A stretch of 64,000 nt of DNA. Origin: Sphingobacterium pedocola. GTDB lineage: Bacteria; Bacteroidota; Bacteroidia; Sphingobacteriales; Sphingobacteriaceae. Below, piece after piece: positions 43,056 through 52,964 of this stretch (positions are counted from its first letter, which is position 1; each line of letters starts with the position of its first letter). The notes under the pieces were generated by a model. It ran no database searches. It saw nothing but the letters and a program-made list of their open reading frames with translations, and had not been told where the DNA came from. A program made the translations under genes and the position numbers. The stretch spans positions 1,228,678-1,292,677 of the forward strand of contig NZ_MU158689.1 in the NCBI RefSeq assembly GCF_015209965.1, read 5' to 3'.

Positions 43056-43943
43056 CTATTTAGCAAACTCCTGTTCTTTCATCGCAATCATTACACCAAG
43101 CAAGGTAGCTTCATCGCCTTCGGCCGCCAAAAAAATAGGTATATCGATGTTGTTTTTTTGCAATTGCCGTTTGGTTACATCCAAAAATGCTGCCGATCCA
43201 TTCGCTATTCCTCCTCCTATTATCAAGCCTCTCATCTGATAAAGTGGATAGTAATGACTTATAAAATCACCTAGGTATTTTCCAAACTTCGCTACGACCT
43301 CGCGAGCGTATCGACAATGCTGTTGGTCTTCCATCACTTCCTTCACTGTACTTACCCTCTCTCCGCCTAATAATTTATACAACCGCATAAAGCCACGTGT
43401 AGAGAGGTAATCCTCTGTTATCCCATCCATAAACGGTTCTTTGCCCAGATCTAAATCGGTGCATTTTCCATCTTCATAAAGACAAGAGCCTAGGCCTGTA
43501 CCCAATGTCAGACCCACAACCTTGTTTTGTTTTAAACCGTCGATAAGTTCGATCTGTCCAATCAGAAAACAAGTAGCATCATTTTCAAAAAGAATAACTT
43601 CCTGAGGCAGCAGGTATCGTGTTGCGATCAATTCTTTAATATTTACGCCATATAAATCATCATATTTGCCCAGATTCTTTATATAGGACACCCCATTTTC
43701 GTAATCAAATGGCCCCGGCATTCCAATATGTACGCCTGTAGGTATTACATTTACGTTCCGTAAAGTGTCGTCGATGCATGAAAACCATGCATCCAATATT
43801 TCGTCTTTCTTTCCCAAACTTTTTACCGGGCGTCGACATAACCCGACAAATGAGTTGTTCTCAGAAGGATCATATATACCGGAAAGAATGTGGCTACCTC
43901 CTATTTCTACACATAGGATACATTCATTTTTGTTCGTAATCAT
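43056..43943 (-). CDS. ROK-family amino-sugar kinase, zinc-motif-less
   Basis: 295 residues. ATPase fold motifs are clear: VEIGGSHILSGIYD at the start, ENDATCFLIGQ with the catalytic Asp near 123, and LTLGTGLGSCLYEDG near 145; IIGGGIANG near 247 is also typical. The ROK signature H...CxCGxxxGCxE is absent, replaced by a short DLDLGKEPFMDGITEDYLSTRGF. It probably phosphorylates GlcNAc or ManNAc in the sialic acid route (RokA/NanK type). It overlaps the preceding sialidase gene by 4 bases (ATGA). Confidence 0.82.
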   Translation of the reverse strand: MITNKNECILCVEIGGSHILSGIYDPSENNSFVGLCRRPVKSLGKKDEILDAWFSCIDDTLRNVNVIPTGVHIGMPGPFDYENGVSYIKNLGKYDDLYGVNIKELIATRYLLPQEVILFENDATCFLIGQIELIDGLKQNKVVGLTLGTGLGSCLYEDGKCTDLDLGKEPFMDGITEDYLSTRGFMRLYKLLGGERVSTVKEVMEDQQHCRYAREVVAKFGKYLGDFISHYYPLYQMRGLIIGGGIANGSAAFLDVTKRQLQKNNIDIPIFLAAEGDEATLLGVMIAMKEQEFAK

Positions 43944-45211
43944 TTTTTAATCCAATTTAAATTTATGTGATGGAAATCGATAGAATGTTTTCGATTTATT
44001 GCCGCTCCTGCTGTGGGATCAATCACTTGCTCTACAAGCAATCCTATTTCTTCTTCATTAATTTTGGCCATACTCGTATATCCTCCATATCCGAGTGAAC
44101 ACAGTTCATCCTGCGGAATTCCTGTATAATCTAACTGTTTCGACGCGAACCACGTCTTACCATCATCCGCACTTAGGCGAAGGGTCATATTGCAACGGTA
44201 AGGCATGGTATCTCCCGCATTGTTCGCCGCGTTTATAAAAGCAACAAGATTAGGTTGAAAAGATACCCGGAGAATAGAAGCCTGCGATCGTGGATCAATA
44301 AGGTTTACATCCGCGCTAAAAGCTGAAAATCCTCCTTCGATGGATCCTTTAGAGGTATACCTGTATTTACCTCTGTTCCAGGAGCCTGCTACCGCACGAT
44401 CGTTTCGCAGTAGCAGACCGCTGCTAAGCTCCACGATAGATCCCTCAAATGTATTTTTAGGGATACGCTGAAATTTCCATGTCTGTCCGTTGTCATCGCT
44501 ATAGATATTCCGTTCCCCGGCTGGTACGATCAATCGGCCTTCATTTGGTCCCCGTTCAATCTGAATACCACTACCCGGCCCCACGGCGTCCCATATAAAA
44601 TCCAACGGAACTAATTGTGCTGTCCGGTCGACTGGTGATGACCAACTTAGCCCATTGTCGTCACTGTAGATCGTATATACTTTGCGGTCTCCCCACTGCG
44701 AGACAGCAGGATAAGCTTTACCATCGAAGTTGCCGCCATGCTGACTGTGCGAATCCGAATTCCAGGACATGAATAGCCATACTCTGTTGGTTTTAACGTC
44801 TGTCACAACGGTAGGATTACCCCATGTACCTTCCCCTTCGCCTACGACGGTTTTCAATGCGCTCCAGGTCCTTCCTCTGTCGGAAGATATTTTTGCCACA
44901 ATATCAATATCACCATAATCCAGACTGGTCAGTTTCCGCGCTTCGGCAAATGCGATCAGATCGCCATTCGGAGCCGTGGCAAGGCTAGGAATACGATATG
45001 AATGGTATCCCTCTGTTGCTTGTTCAAACACGCGCACCGTTTCCTTGATTATACTGTTGTTCCCATCCTCATCCGGATCATAAATAGGCTTATTAAAATC
45101 AGCTGAACCTGCCATGCCGGTATCTTTGTCCGCACAGGAAAGCATCGCTACAGCGATTAAACTTATTATCAAAGGTACTCTTATCTTTAAATGATGTTGT
45201 TTGTTTCCCAT
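43940..45211 (-). CDS. Exo-alpha-sialidase (GH33), lipoprotein
   Basis: 423 residues. Lipobox LSC with Cys26. The RIP arginine motif is at residue 73 (YHSYRIPSLATAPNG), and ISSDRGRTW, SDDNGLSW and SDDNGQTWKF are Asp boxes. AEARKLTSLDYGDIDIV follows the RIP block as in typical exosialidases. The catalytic Arg triad is therefore at least partly visible. An outer-membrane surface lipoprotein would release sialic acid directly at the SusCD complex. It lies in the long operon after the 633-aa sialidase, 11 bases apart. Confidence 0.9.
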   Translation of the reverse strand: MGNKQHHLKIRVPLIISLIAVAMLSCADKDTGMAGSADFNKPIYDPDEDGNNSIIKETVRVFEQATEGYHSYRIPSLATAPNGDLIAFAEARKLTSLDYGDIDIVAKISSDRGRTWSALKTVVGEGEGTWGNPTVVTDVKTNRVWLFMSWNSDSHSQHGGNFDGKAYPAVSQWGDRKVYTIYSDDNGLSWSSPVDRTAQLVPLDFIWDAVGPGSGIQIERGPNEGRLIVPAGERNIYSDDNGQTWKFQRIPKNTFEGSIVELSSGLLLRNDRAVAGSWNRGKYRYTSKGSIEGGFSAFSADVNLIDPRSQASILRVSFQPNLVAFINAANNAGDTMPYRCNMTLRLSADDGKTWFASKQLDYTGIPQDELCSLGYGGYTSMAKINEEEIGLLVEQVIDPTAGAAINRKHSIDFHHINLNWIKK

Positions 45212-45222
45212 AATTTCTTATC

Positions 45223-47124
45223 TTACTTTCTATAGATTACAATACCCTCAAATGGTGTACTTACACCTCCTTCTGTGGCAATCAGTGTCTGTCCTGATGG
45301 CAGTACTACGGCATCCATATGGCCGACCGGTACCACATAGGTATTATATGTTTGCTTATTATACAGCGGGCCCAAGCTCGAAAAGTTCTGTCCTGCGTTG
45401 CTGCTCGAAAAAAGTGTCGGAGAATTCGCGTAAACCGGACTCATATTATACGATCTCGGATCTGTGCCCCTATTTAATGCAGAAACATAGAACAATTCGT
45501 TCGTTTGCGCGTTATTTACCACCACGCTCGGATAAATATGACCGAAGTCACCCGTAGTTATTCCATTCGCAAACGATGCAGTTCCACTCCATGTTGCACC
45601 ACCATCATTACTGTAACTCACCATTTTATTTCTCGGTGTCACATTGTTATGTGACAATAACATCATCAGTCTTCCATCGTTCAACTCGACAATAGAACCA
45701 TTTCGCAGGTTATTTGTACCCGTTAACACCGCAGATATGGCCCATGTGTGTCCCATATCGTCCGAATACGCCACCTGTACTTGGTTGGTACCAATATTCA
45801 GCGGCATTACCAGTCTATTTAGATACGTGCTGTGCCGCAATGCAATACCATGCCCAGAAGAATGCTGCACATCGACGACAGTACTCCGCAATTGATCGGT
45901 GATATCCGTCTCACCGGACCAGCTGCGTCCGCCGTCTGTAGATATACGCTGGTAAATCTGCTGCAGCCCCGGTGCAATGCCAAAGGAATTTCCTGTTCTC
46001 GTATAACCTATTTTACTGTAATGCAATACCAGATTACCGTTATTTGCACAGATTACCTGTGGGTTTGCGTAAGTATCAGCAGAACCCTCTCCTGCTACTA
46101 CAAGGATATTTTCCTCCCAGGAACCACCTCCATCAGTGGATCTACGCAGGATAATATCGGTATTACCGATTGCCTTGGTATGCTGGCCTACACGTTCATA
46201 TCCATCCGCATAAGCGCCCCTTCCTTCCGCAAAGAGTAGCACATCTCCATTTTCCGTCGTTGTCAATGCAGGTCTCTGAATAAAATTATAACCAAACTCT
46301 TTATGATAATATGCATAGTCAACCGTATGTGAATCAGGCGCTTCGATATAGAAATCATGAACCGTCATAAAATTCCGCCACGGTCTTATGCTTGGTGTAT
46401 AATAGAATAGTTCTTGCTCGGGAAGTTGCATTTTAAAGCATAGCACACCGTTCACCTTTATATAAAACAAATTATCTACGATCACCGTTTCAAACTCAGC
46501 CGGAACACCAGGTGTGATCACCTCATTTACAGTAGGCCAACCCGCAGCAGGGTTTACACTAAAAGTTCTTTCGTAAAGATCTAAGAAAAATTGCGGAGCT
46601 ATGGCGTTAAAGCCGTCGAATCCAAAAATAAATTCCCGGCCATTTTCCCAGCTGGTTCCCAGTACAATACCCGCAGCTGTACCGTTGAAGGTACCAATAG
46701 TCGCTTTGAAATACATGTAAAAGCTCTTGCCTTTACCTACTGGCACGAAGTATTTAGAAACCACCCAATTGTTTCTATAGCTATTTTCTCTTCCTCCCAC
46801 ATGGTCAGAAGTTGTTATAGGGTACGGGTTCCGATGTTGGATCAGGCGCATTCCGGTGCTTTCTTTAATCCATGAAATGGTATCCCCACCTACATAATAA
46901 TCGGTGAATCCTTTAAACAGGATACGATCGTGAAAAGGTTCGCCCGCTTTCATCAACCACATTCCGGCTTCCTTATTTTCATCAAATGGAAAAGGAAGCG
47001 TATCCGGTATGGCGATATCTTCTTCAAATGGTCCAGGAAACTCCCAATGCTGTTCTTTATAACAGGAACTTGCCAATAAGAGGCAAAAGGACCACAACCA
47101 TAAACTACGTGAAATACGTTTCAT
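45223..47124 (-). CDS. Sialidase-like lipoprotein with N-terminal beta-sandwich domain
   Basis: 633 residues. Lipobox ASSC with Cys21. Residues ~50-265 form a beta-sandwich of laminin-G/concanavalin-like character (FYMYFKATIGTFNGTAAGIVLGT, FIFGFDGFNAIAPQFFLDLYE), probably a carbohydrate-binding region. The propeller domain starts with IQRPALTTTENGDVLLFAEGR; the canonical RIP is altered to QRPAL (Arg284). Asp boxes RSTDGGGSW, STDGGRSW, SDDMGHTW, SNDGGATW are present. The altered first motif raises the question of altered specificity or reduced activity. Confidence 0.85.
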   Translation of the reverse strand: MKRISRSLWLWSFCLLLASSCYKEQHWEFPGPFEEDIAIPDTLPFPFDENKEAGMWLMKAGEPFHDRILFKGFTDYYVGGDTISWIKESTGMRLIQHRNPYPITTSDHVGGRENSYRNNWVVSKYFVPVGKGKSFYMYFKATIGTFNGTAAGIVLGTSWENGREFIFGFDGFNAIAPQFFLDLYERTFSVNPAAGWPTVNEVITPGVPAEFETVIVDNLFYIKVNGVLCFKMQLPEQELFYYTPSIRPWRNFMTVHDFYIEAPDSHTVDYAYYHKEFGYNFIQRPALTTTENGDVLLFAEGRGAYADGYERVGQHTKAIGNTDIILRRSTDGGGSWEENILVVAGEGSADTYANPQVICANNGNLVLHYSKIGYTRTGNSFGIAPGLQQIYQRISTDGGRSWSGETDITDQLRSTVVDVQHSSGHGIALRHSTYLNRLVMPLNIGTNQVQVAYSDDMGHTWAISAVLTGTNNLRNGSIVELNDGRLMMLLSHNNVTPRNKMVSYSNDGGATWSGTASFANGITTGDFGHIYPSVVVNNAQTNELFYVSALNRGTDPRSYNMSPVYANSPTLFSSSNAGQNFSSLGPLYNKQTYNTYVVPVGHMDAVVLPSGQTLIATEGGVSTPFEGIVIYRK

Positions 47125-47162
47125 ATTTTATACACTTACGTTAGCTTTCTATTTATTTAACC

Positions 47163-48680
47163 CTATTGAACCGGCAAATACCAGCTTTGCTCCTCCAATA
47201 ATTTTTGATATACTTCATTTTTTACCTGTCCGCTATATTTGGAAGAAACCTTTTCTGCCAGGATATTGCGCCCTGTCAACTTAGACCAAAGCATCAAATC
47301 ATACCATCTCTTACCTTCAAACGCAAACTCCCGTGCCCGTTCGGTGAAGATAACATCAAGCATCACCTCTCTGTCCGTGTAGTTAATCTCTTCGGGCAGG
47401 TATTTAATCAGCCCTCTTGCCTCCCTTACCATGTTAATAAAATTAAAGGCCGAAGCATAGTCATTGAGATGTAAGTCGGCTAAGGCTTTCAGGAGCCAGG
47501 CATCCGCCGACCTATAGATTTGCCAGCTTGCGGTACTTTTGTGTGCCGGTCTCATAGACCACACGTTGTCAAGTCCAATATATTTCCATATGACGGTATC
47601 CTGTCCAAAAACTTTAAAACTGAAGGTTGTCCGGATATCTGTATTTTCATAGGAAAATAGCGTATTGATCACATGGGAAGCCGGCTTTAGATAATACTTT
47701 CCACCGTCTGTTGCAACGTTTGAAGTGAATTCCTGTAGCCTATTTGTTTCGAAGCTATTGTCGAACCGGTATCCAAGCAGGAACATACTGTGTTGGGCCG
47801 CATAGCTACCGGTAAACTGGTTAGGCCATGCACCAGCTGTTCCAAGAGAATGCTGGTTGTTAATAATTGGCGAATTGCAAAAGGCAGATGCTGTTTGAAA
47901 CTCACCCAGCCAGATTGCCACTTCAGCAGCAAAGGTCGCCGCAGTTGGTTGCGACAGACGACCATAACGTTCCTCTGCAGGTAAGCTGAAATTATTCCAT
48001 TGAAAATTTAACGGCAACATACCCAATACAGAAAGCACGTCGTTGTAAACCATCTGCCATACCTCCTGTTTATCCTCCGGAAACTGCAGTAAGCCCTTTA
48101 GCTCATTGACCGTAAGTTCTGACGTTTTACGATTTACGGTATTTCCCTGTTCGTCGACATAAGAGATGTCTTCGGCATAATCGGATCGGATGATGGGAAA
48201 AGTATCAAACGTCCGCAGCAACGTGTAATAACAAATCGCGCGAAGTAACAACGCCTCTGCATAATACGCATTAACACTTTTAGGGAGCAGTTTGTCATCC
48301 TGCTTTGTAACGTCAAAAACGCGCTCCATCTGCCTGTTACACCGCGCGATCGTCGCATAAATATTGGCATAATCGGCATACGGATTTTGCGCACTTACGT
48401 TATTGATCACGAATTCATTGATATAAGGCGTAGGCTCAGCCTGCCCCGTGGTCACCATATCGGCCCGAGCGTCGCCCCATAATAAAAATTTGTGTACATC
48501 CTTGCTCAGGGGCTCATACATCCCCAATGCAGCGGCGTTGAGATCTTGTTGCGTTTTATAAAAATCGTCCTCGACTACAGCGTTGTACGGTTCCACTTCA
48601 AAAAAACCAGAACAGGAACTTAAGACACTCGATCCTAAAAGACAAACCAGAATATGTGATGATAAAAGTTTCTTTTTCAT
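47163..48680 (-). CDS. SusD/RagB-like outer-membrane glycan-binding lipoprotein
   Basis: 505 residues. Lipobox SSC with Cys23; SGFFEVEPYNAVVEDDFYKTQQDLNAA is the typical SusD beginning. Middle SusD features such as LLRAICYYTLLRTFDTFPIIRS near 150 and the C-terminal EFAFEGKRWYDLMLW block near 460 identify the family. It pairs with the SusC-like receptor in the adjacent gene; together they bind and import oligosaccharides. This is the second SusCD pair of the locus. Confidence 0.92.
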   Translation of the reverse strand: MKKKLLSSHILVCLLGSSVLSSCSGFFEVEPYNAVVEDDFYKTQQDLNAAALGMYEPLSKDVHKFLLWGDARADMVTTGQAEPTPYINEFVINNVSAQNPYADYANIYATIARCNRQMERVFDVTKQDDKLLPKSVNAYYAEALLLRAICYYTLLRTFDTFPIIRSDYAEDISYVDEQGNTVNRKTSELTVNELKGLLQFPEDKQEVWQMVYNDVLSVLGMLPLNFQWNNFSLPAEERYGRLSQPTAATFAAEVAIWLGEFQTASAFCNSPIINNQHSLGTAGAWPNQFTGSYAAQHSMFLLGYRFDNSFETNRLQEFTSNVATDGGKYYLKPASHVINTLFSYENTDIRTTFSFKVFGQDTVIWKYIGLDNVWSMRPAHKSTASWQIYRSADAWLLKALADLHLNDYASAFNFINMVREARGLIKYLPEEINYTDREVMLDVIFTERAREFAFEGKRWYDLMLWSKLTGRNILAEKVSSKYSGQVKNEVYQKLLEEQSWYLPVQ

Positions 48681-48705
48681 GTTATAATTATATTTAGATC
48701 AACGG

Positions 48706-51468
48706 CTAGAAAGATGCTCTGAAACCCAATTTATATGTCTTTCCTAAAGGAGGCGCTCCAAAATCAATATTCCTTAACATCGGACTGTTCAGACTATTCA
48801 CTTCAGGATCAAAGCCGGTATAATTCGTCCATGTAAATAAATTATCGGCACTGAAGTATATCCGTATCCGCTTGAAAAAATGCTGTGATTTTCCCGACGT
48901 AATTTCGTAATGCAAGGTCAGGTTTTTCAACTTCACATAGCTTCCATCTTCGACCCAAAGAGATGATGCTACCCCATTTCCCGAAGGATCATTAGTAGCT
49001 GCGCGGCTCAGCCCAGATCCAGGCTCACTTTCAGATGCCCAACGCGTTAATACAGCCGGATCTTGATTCGCGTAATCTCTCATCAGGTGCATTTGCTGTT
49101 TAAAACTATTGTAAATATCTGCACCTTGCGAAAAGTTTATCAACGCTATCAATCCCCATTTTTTATACGAAAAATTAGTAGACACATGGCCAAAGAACTC
49201 CGGTAATGGAGCGCCCAGCACCTGTCTATCCAAAGTACTGATCCGACCATCCCCATTCAGGTCCTCGATTTGATAGTCACCAGCGCGATAAGGAGTACCA
49301 TCCGACTTATTGAGATTTACATCCGCCTCACTTTGGAATACACCCAGTACTTTATAGCCGTAAAAGGAACCCAGTGCATATCCCTCCTTGGCAATACCCG
49401 TTTGCATCCCTATGGATTGCTCGACATCGCCGTTCGGTAGGGAAAGTACTTTATTCTTCAACGTAGAGACCGAGGCCGACATATTCCAGTTAAAATCTTT
49501 CGAGGATATCAATTGCGCAGATAGCCCCAGTTCCAATCCTTTATTCTCCACCGTACCGGCATTTTCGAATAAACCATCGATCCCCAGTTCCTTGACCACC
49601 GCTTTATGGGTAATCAAATCATGTGTACGTTTATAATAATAACCAAGATTGAACTGCAGACGGTTACCAAATGGGCGGGCAGTAGCTTTTATCTCATAGG
49701 TATCTGTAATCTCGGGCCGCAAATCTGGGTTGGCGACATTACCAAGATATACTGCTCCAAATCCAAAATAATTGACCGGGTAGTATTGGTTATAATGGTA
49801 GAATCCCCGCACTTCATGATTACCGGTGCGGTCATAGCCCAGTAGCAGGTTCAGTATATTTTGTGGCTTCTCTCCCCATACATATACAGTAGCCCTTGCA
49901 CCTGGATAAAGATTCCAGCGCGCATTGGAGCCGAAGTTAGAAGACCCCTGTACATTTATAAAGCCGTCTATATCTACCCTATCATTCCAGGTGATAGCTC
50001 CCTGCGCCATCAGCGTCATTAAATTTGACCTAAACTCCGTATTCGATGCGCTGTCTACAATCCCTTGTTCCAGTGTCTCAAAATCATCCGTACCGGCATT
50101 GATCTTACGACCGTAAATAGCCTTCTCTTCATATGTTTCGACCGAGGCCTGCAGCGCTCCTTCATAGTTTGTCGACTCACTTATTTTTCCACTTTTAGCA
50201 AGCCTTCCGTTCCAATTCAGGTAAAACTCGCTAGAGCTCCGTTGCGAATTTTGCCGGATACGGTATAGATCGTTAACAATACCCAACGCGGGTCTGTATT
50301 GCTTCTCAGATAAGTTGAAATACGATACCGACAAATCGGAAGACAAGCTCCAACTTTCTGCCAAAGCCCAGTTTACTCCCATCACGCCATCTATTCTATT
50401 GAACTGGTTTTTATTTTCCAAATTATTGACAAGCGCAAGTGGATTACTGAAACCCAAGGTATCCACACCGGCCATTATCCGGCTTTGTTCCCCGTTCGGA
50501 TTGATGAAATGCGTCGCCATAAACGGTGATTTAGCACTCGCCACATATAGCGGATGAACTGCGTAATCACTACCAAAATCTTTATAGTGACCGCTCGTAT
50601 TGGTATAAGAAAGGTTATTAAATATCTTGATCGAGGGGGACAGGTTATAGTCCAGATTAAAGCGGATTCCGATCCGTTCAAAGTCCGTATTTTTAACGGT
50701 ACCATCCTTGTTGGTATATCCCACAGCAAACATATAGTTGGCATCTCCATCACCCCCCTTCAGCTTGAGGTGATAATCCTGAAAAACACCTCGTTGCCGG
50801 ATCAGATCCAACCAATCGGTGTTGTTGTTATAAACCGGGTCTGTAGCCGAAAAGATAGGATGTTGATCAAGCTGTTGCGCAGGCATACCCTCTTCAGAAA
50901 AACGCGCCCAAAGATAGGATTTCATACTTTGTGCATCAAAACGAGGTACATTATAATCAACGTTGTTCAACCCATAATTTGCACTAAAATCAACCTTGGT
51001 ACCACCGAATTCACCTCTTTCGGTCTTGATGTCCAATACGCCGTTTGCACCGCGTCCGCCTACTTTTGGGATCAACAGTCCCGAAGCATTAACGCTGATA
51101 TCCGTCACATCGTAAGGGTTTAGGAAACCGAGTCTATCTGGTTCATATGTCGATAGGAAGGTTGGTCTTGAAGCCGTGTAGCGCAATGGAATACCATCCA
51201 CATACACGAGCGGACTCGTTGACAGGTTAATACTGTTTACACCTCTAAGCATCAAGACGGAACTTGCTCCCACATTTCCGCTTTCCATTACGGATACCTT
51301 AGGCAAAGCATACAATTTTCCCGTAACAGAAATTGAAGAAGGATTGAGATCTACTAGATTTATGCTGTCCTGGAGCGACGATGGCGCATCACTTTGTTGC
51401 GCAAACAACGGGTCAGTAATCAACAATCCTGCGAAAAATGATGATAATATATATATAGTCTTATTCAT
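48706..51468 (-). CDS. SusC-like TonB-dependent receptor, short form
   Basis: 920 residues. Signal peptide 1-23 (PLFA-QQ). The plug begins near 50; VLMLRGVNSINLSTSPLVYVDGIPL and GGRGANGVLDIKT near 110-150 are its SusC-type motifs. The barrel runs to a C-terminal aromatic residue (GKTYKLGFRASF). Unlike the partner SusC, there is no CarboxypepD_reg-like N-terminal domain and no clear ILKDASATALYGSKGANG motif; the equivalent is reduced to VTDISVNASGLLIPKVGGRGANG. It pairs with the following SusD. Confidence 0.9.
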   Translation of the reverse strand: MNKTIYILSSFFAGLLITDPLFAQQSDAPSSLQDSINLVDLNPSSISVTGKLYALPKVSVMESGNVGASSVLMLRGVNSINLSTSPLVYVDGIPLRYTASRPTFLSTYEPDRLGFLNPYDVTDISVNASGLLIPKVGGRGANGVLDIKTERGEFGGTKVDFSANYGLNNVDYNVPRFDAQSMKSYLWARFSEEGMPAQQLDQHPIFSATDPVYNNNTDWLDLIRQRGVFQDYHLKLKGGDGDANYMFAVGYTNKDGTVKNTDFERIGIRFNLDYNLSPSIKIFNNLSYTNTSGHYKDFGSDYAVHPLYVASAKSPFMATHFINPNGEQSRIMAGVDTLGFSNPLALVNNLENKNQFNRIDGVMGVNWALAESWSLSSDLSVSYFNLSEKQYRPALGIVNDLYRIRQNSQRSSSEFYLNWNGRLAKSGKISESTNYEGALQASVETYEEKAIYGRKINAGTDDFETLEQGIVDSASNTEFRSNLMTLMAQGAITWNDRVDIDGFINVQGSSNFGSNARWNLYPGARATVYVWGEKPQNILNLLLGYDRTGNHEVRGFYHYNQYYPVNYFGFGAVYLGNVANPDLRPEITDTYEIKATARPFGNRLQFNLGYYYKRTHDLITHKAVVKELGIDGLFENAGTVENKGLELGLSAQLISSKDFNWNMSASVSTLKNKVLSLPNGDVEQSIGMQTGIAKEGYALGSFYGYKVLGVFQSEADVNLNKSDGTPYRAGDYQIEDLNGDGRISTLDRQVLGAPLPEFFGHVSTNFSYKKWGLIALINFSQGADIYNSFKQQMHLMRDYANQDPAVLTRWASESEPGSGLSRAATNDPSGNGVASSLWVEDGSYVKLKNLTLHYEITSGKSQHFFKRIRIYFSADNLFTWTNYTGFDPEVNSLNSPMLRNIDFGAPPLGKTYKLGFRASF

Positions 51469-51486
51469 GGATAAGCAGTCAAACTT

Positions 51487-52935
51487 TTAATTAATAGGTA
51501 CTAGTTCAAGGATATCTAATAGCAGATCACAACAGTAGCTAGGCGATCTATTGGATCCGAAATCCAAGAATACAAAGTTAATTTTGACATCCGATCGCTC
51601 CGCTACTTCTATATCGCCACAATTATTGTAAGCGAAGTAATTGTACTCTTCAAAATCACCATCTTTTTTGGAAAAATCAATAAAGTCGTCAACAATCTGA
51701 TCGTTATAAATCGTCATAAACTTACCGCGGTTGGCATTTAATCGCTGGGTCAGTCGTATTCTATATTTCCCCGCCGGCACATCTGGTACTGTCATCCAAA
51801 AGTAGTCACCGGCCTGTTTGGCATCAAACTGTACAATCATTAGCTTCTTGTCCTGATGGTAACTTTGGGTACCATTATTCAATCTTATCGCTGCCGGAGC
51901 ATTTGTAAATACGTTTTGAGCGCCGTAACTGCTTCCCGGAGGGTACAGGTTGAGCCGTATACGTGAAGGCACCGCAGCGGTAATTTCCAGCAGGGTATCC
52001 AAGGTATGAAAAACACCATTACTGGCCACTTTATCTATACCATAATCTGGCGATTGGTTGAAGTTAAATTTTGAGTTAACACGATATTGTCCATAGTTAT
52101 CTACCGCAAACGAGAGGGCTTCTTTCTCATAGAGCGGATAGAAACGTTGCGCGGTCAAGAGGTTGAGATAGTATCCCGAATCAGGAATAATATGGTACGA
52201 CGCCCAGTCTTTTAAGTCATCTATATTCTCTTTATCGAAATCGCTCTTGAGCAAGGCTTCATCACTTTCGATCAGTACCGTCACGATACTATCCTTAAGG
52301 TAATCGATCAGTTCCGTTTCCTCAAAAATCGACAACATGGTATTATACTTGCCTGTTTCTACCAACATGTCATATACAGAAGTCGTGGGCGGTAGCAACA
52401 CGGCATTGATTACATTTACGTATCCATTATTGAAGTTAATATTACTTTCCACAATAGTCGCCGCATTATTCAGCCGGATGGCCTCATAAGAAGCACTGAT
52501 ATCGGCCACCAGATACTTTCCATTAAATGCGGTGGGCGACGGCAATGGACCATGAATGAAAACATTCGTATTAATCTTCTTATCCAGCAGATGGTATCTG
52601 AAAAACCGCAGCCAATATTCCACTGGTGCATCACTTATTTTTTTAACGGGCTTTCCATCTACAGCTAATGTTTCGAACAGCCTATCGAAAGCCCCGTTGT
52701 TTGGCGCGAACACCGTATAGGTTCCAGCCGTCTTTAGCAGGTTGTACTGTCCTACATACTTGGTCAGCTCTTTAAAAGTGCTTAGATCTTCCCTACTCTC
52801 CAGATAATCCATAACCTGAATCTCATCGGTAGAATCGTATCGCGCATCCGAAAATTGCTCTTTGCATGCAAATACGAAGAAAAGTATGCATGTTGACATA
52901 AAGACCAAAAAACAAAGTTTGTTATACTTAATCAT
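51487..52935 (-). CDS. FAS1-domain lipoprotein with extra C-terminal beta domain
   Basis: 482 residues. Lipobox VFAC with Cys24. Two FAS1 (fasciclin) modules: residues ~40-185 (YTVFAPNNGAFDRL, NNGYVNVINAVLL) and ~190-325 (SVYDMLVETGKYNTML, SNGVFHTLDTLLEI). The C-terminal ~150 residues are a beta-sandwich-like region with YFWMTVPDVPAGKYRIRLTQ, similar to glycan-binding extra domains in SusE/F-like proteins. It sits between the two SusCD pairs and is proposed to be a surface glycan-binding protein. Confidence 0.83.
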   Translation of the reverse strand: MIKYNKLCFLVFMSTCILFFVFACKEQFSDARYDSTDEIQVMDYLESREDLSTFKELTKYVGQYNLLKTAGTYTVFAPNNGAFDRLFETLAVDGKPVKKISDAPVEYWLRFFRYHLLDKKINTNVFIHGPLPSPTAFNGKYLVADISASYEAIRLNNAATIVESNINFNNGYVNVINAVLLPPTTSVYDMLVETGKYNTMLSIFEETELIDYLKDSIVTVLIESDEALLKSDFDKENIDDLKDWASYHIIPDSGYYLNLLTAQRFYPLYEKEALSFAVDNYGQYRVNSKFNFNQSPDYGIDKVASNGVFHTLDTLLEITAAVPSRIRLNLYPPGSSYGAQNVFTNAPAAIRLNNGTQSYHQDKKLMIVQFDAKQAGDYFWMTVPDVPAGKYRIRLTQRLNANRGKFMTIYNDQIVDDFIDFSKKDGDFEEYNYFAYNNCGDIEVAERSDVKINFVFLDFGSNRSPSYCCDLLLDILELVPIN

Positions 52936-52964
52936 ATCGTTAACTATTAATGTATCGTACTTGT

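Noticed and set aside
45832..46239. 135-codon forward frame inside the 633-aa sialidase
   Set aside because: It is antisense to Asp-box coding sequence and has no protein-like features.
50554..51123. 189-codon forward frame inside the short SusC
   Set aside because: Antisense to plug-domain coding sequence; no signal, domain or promoter.
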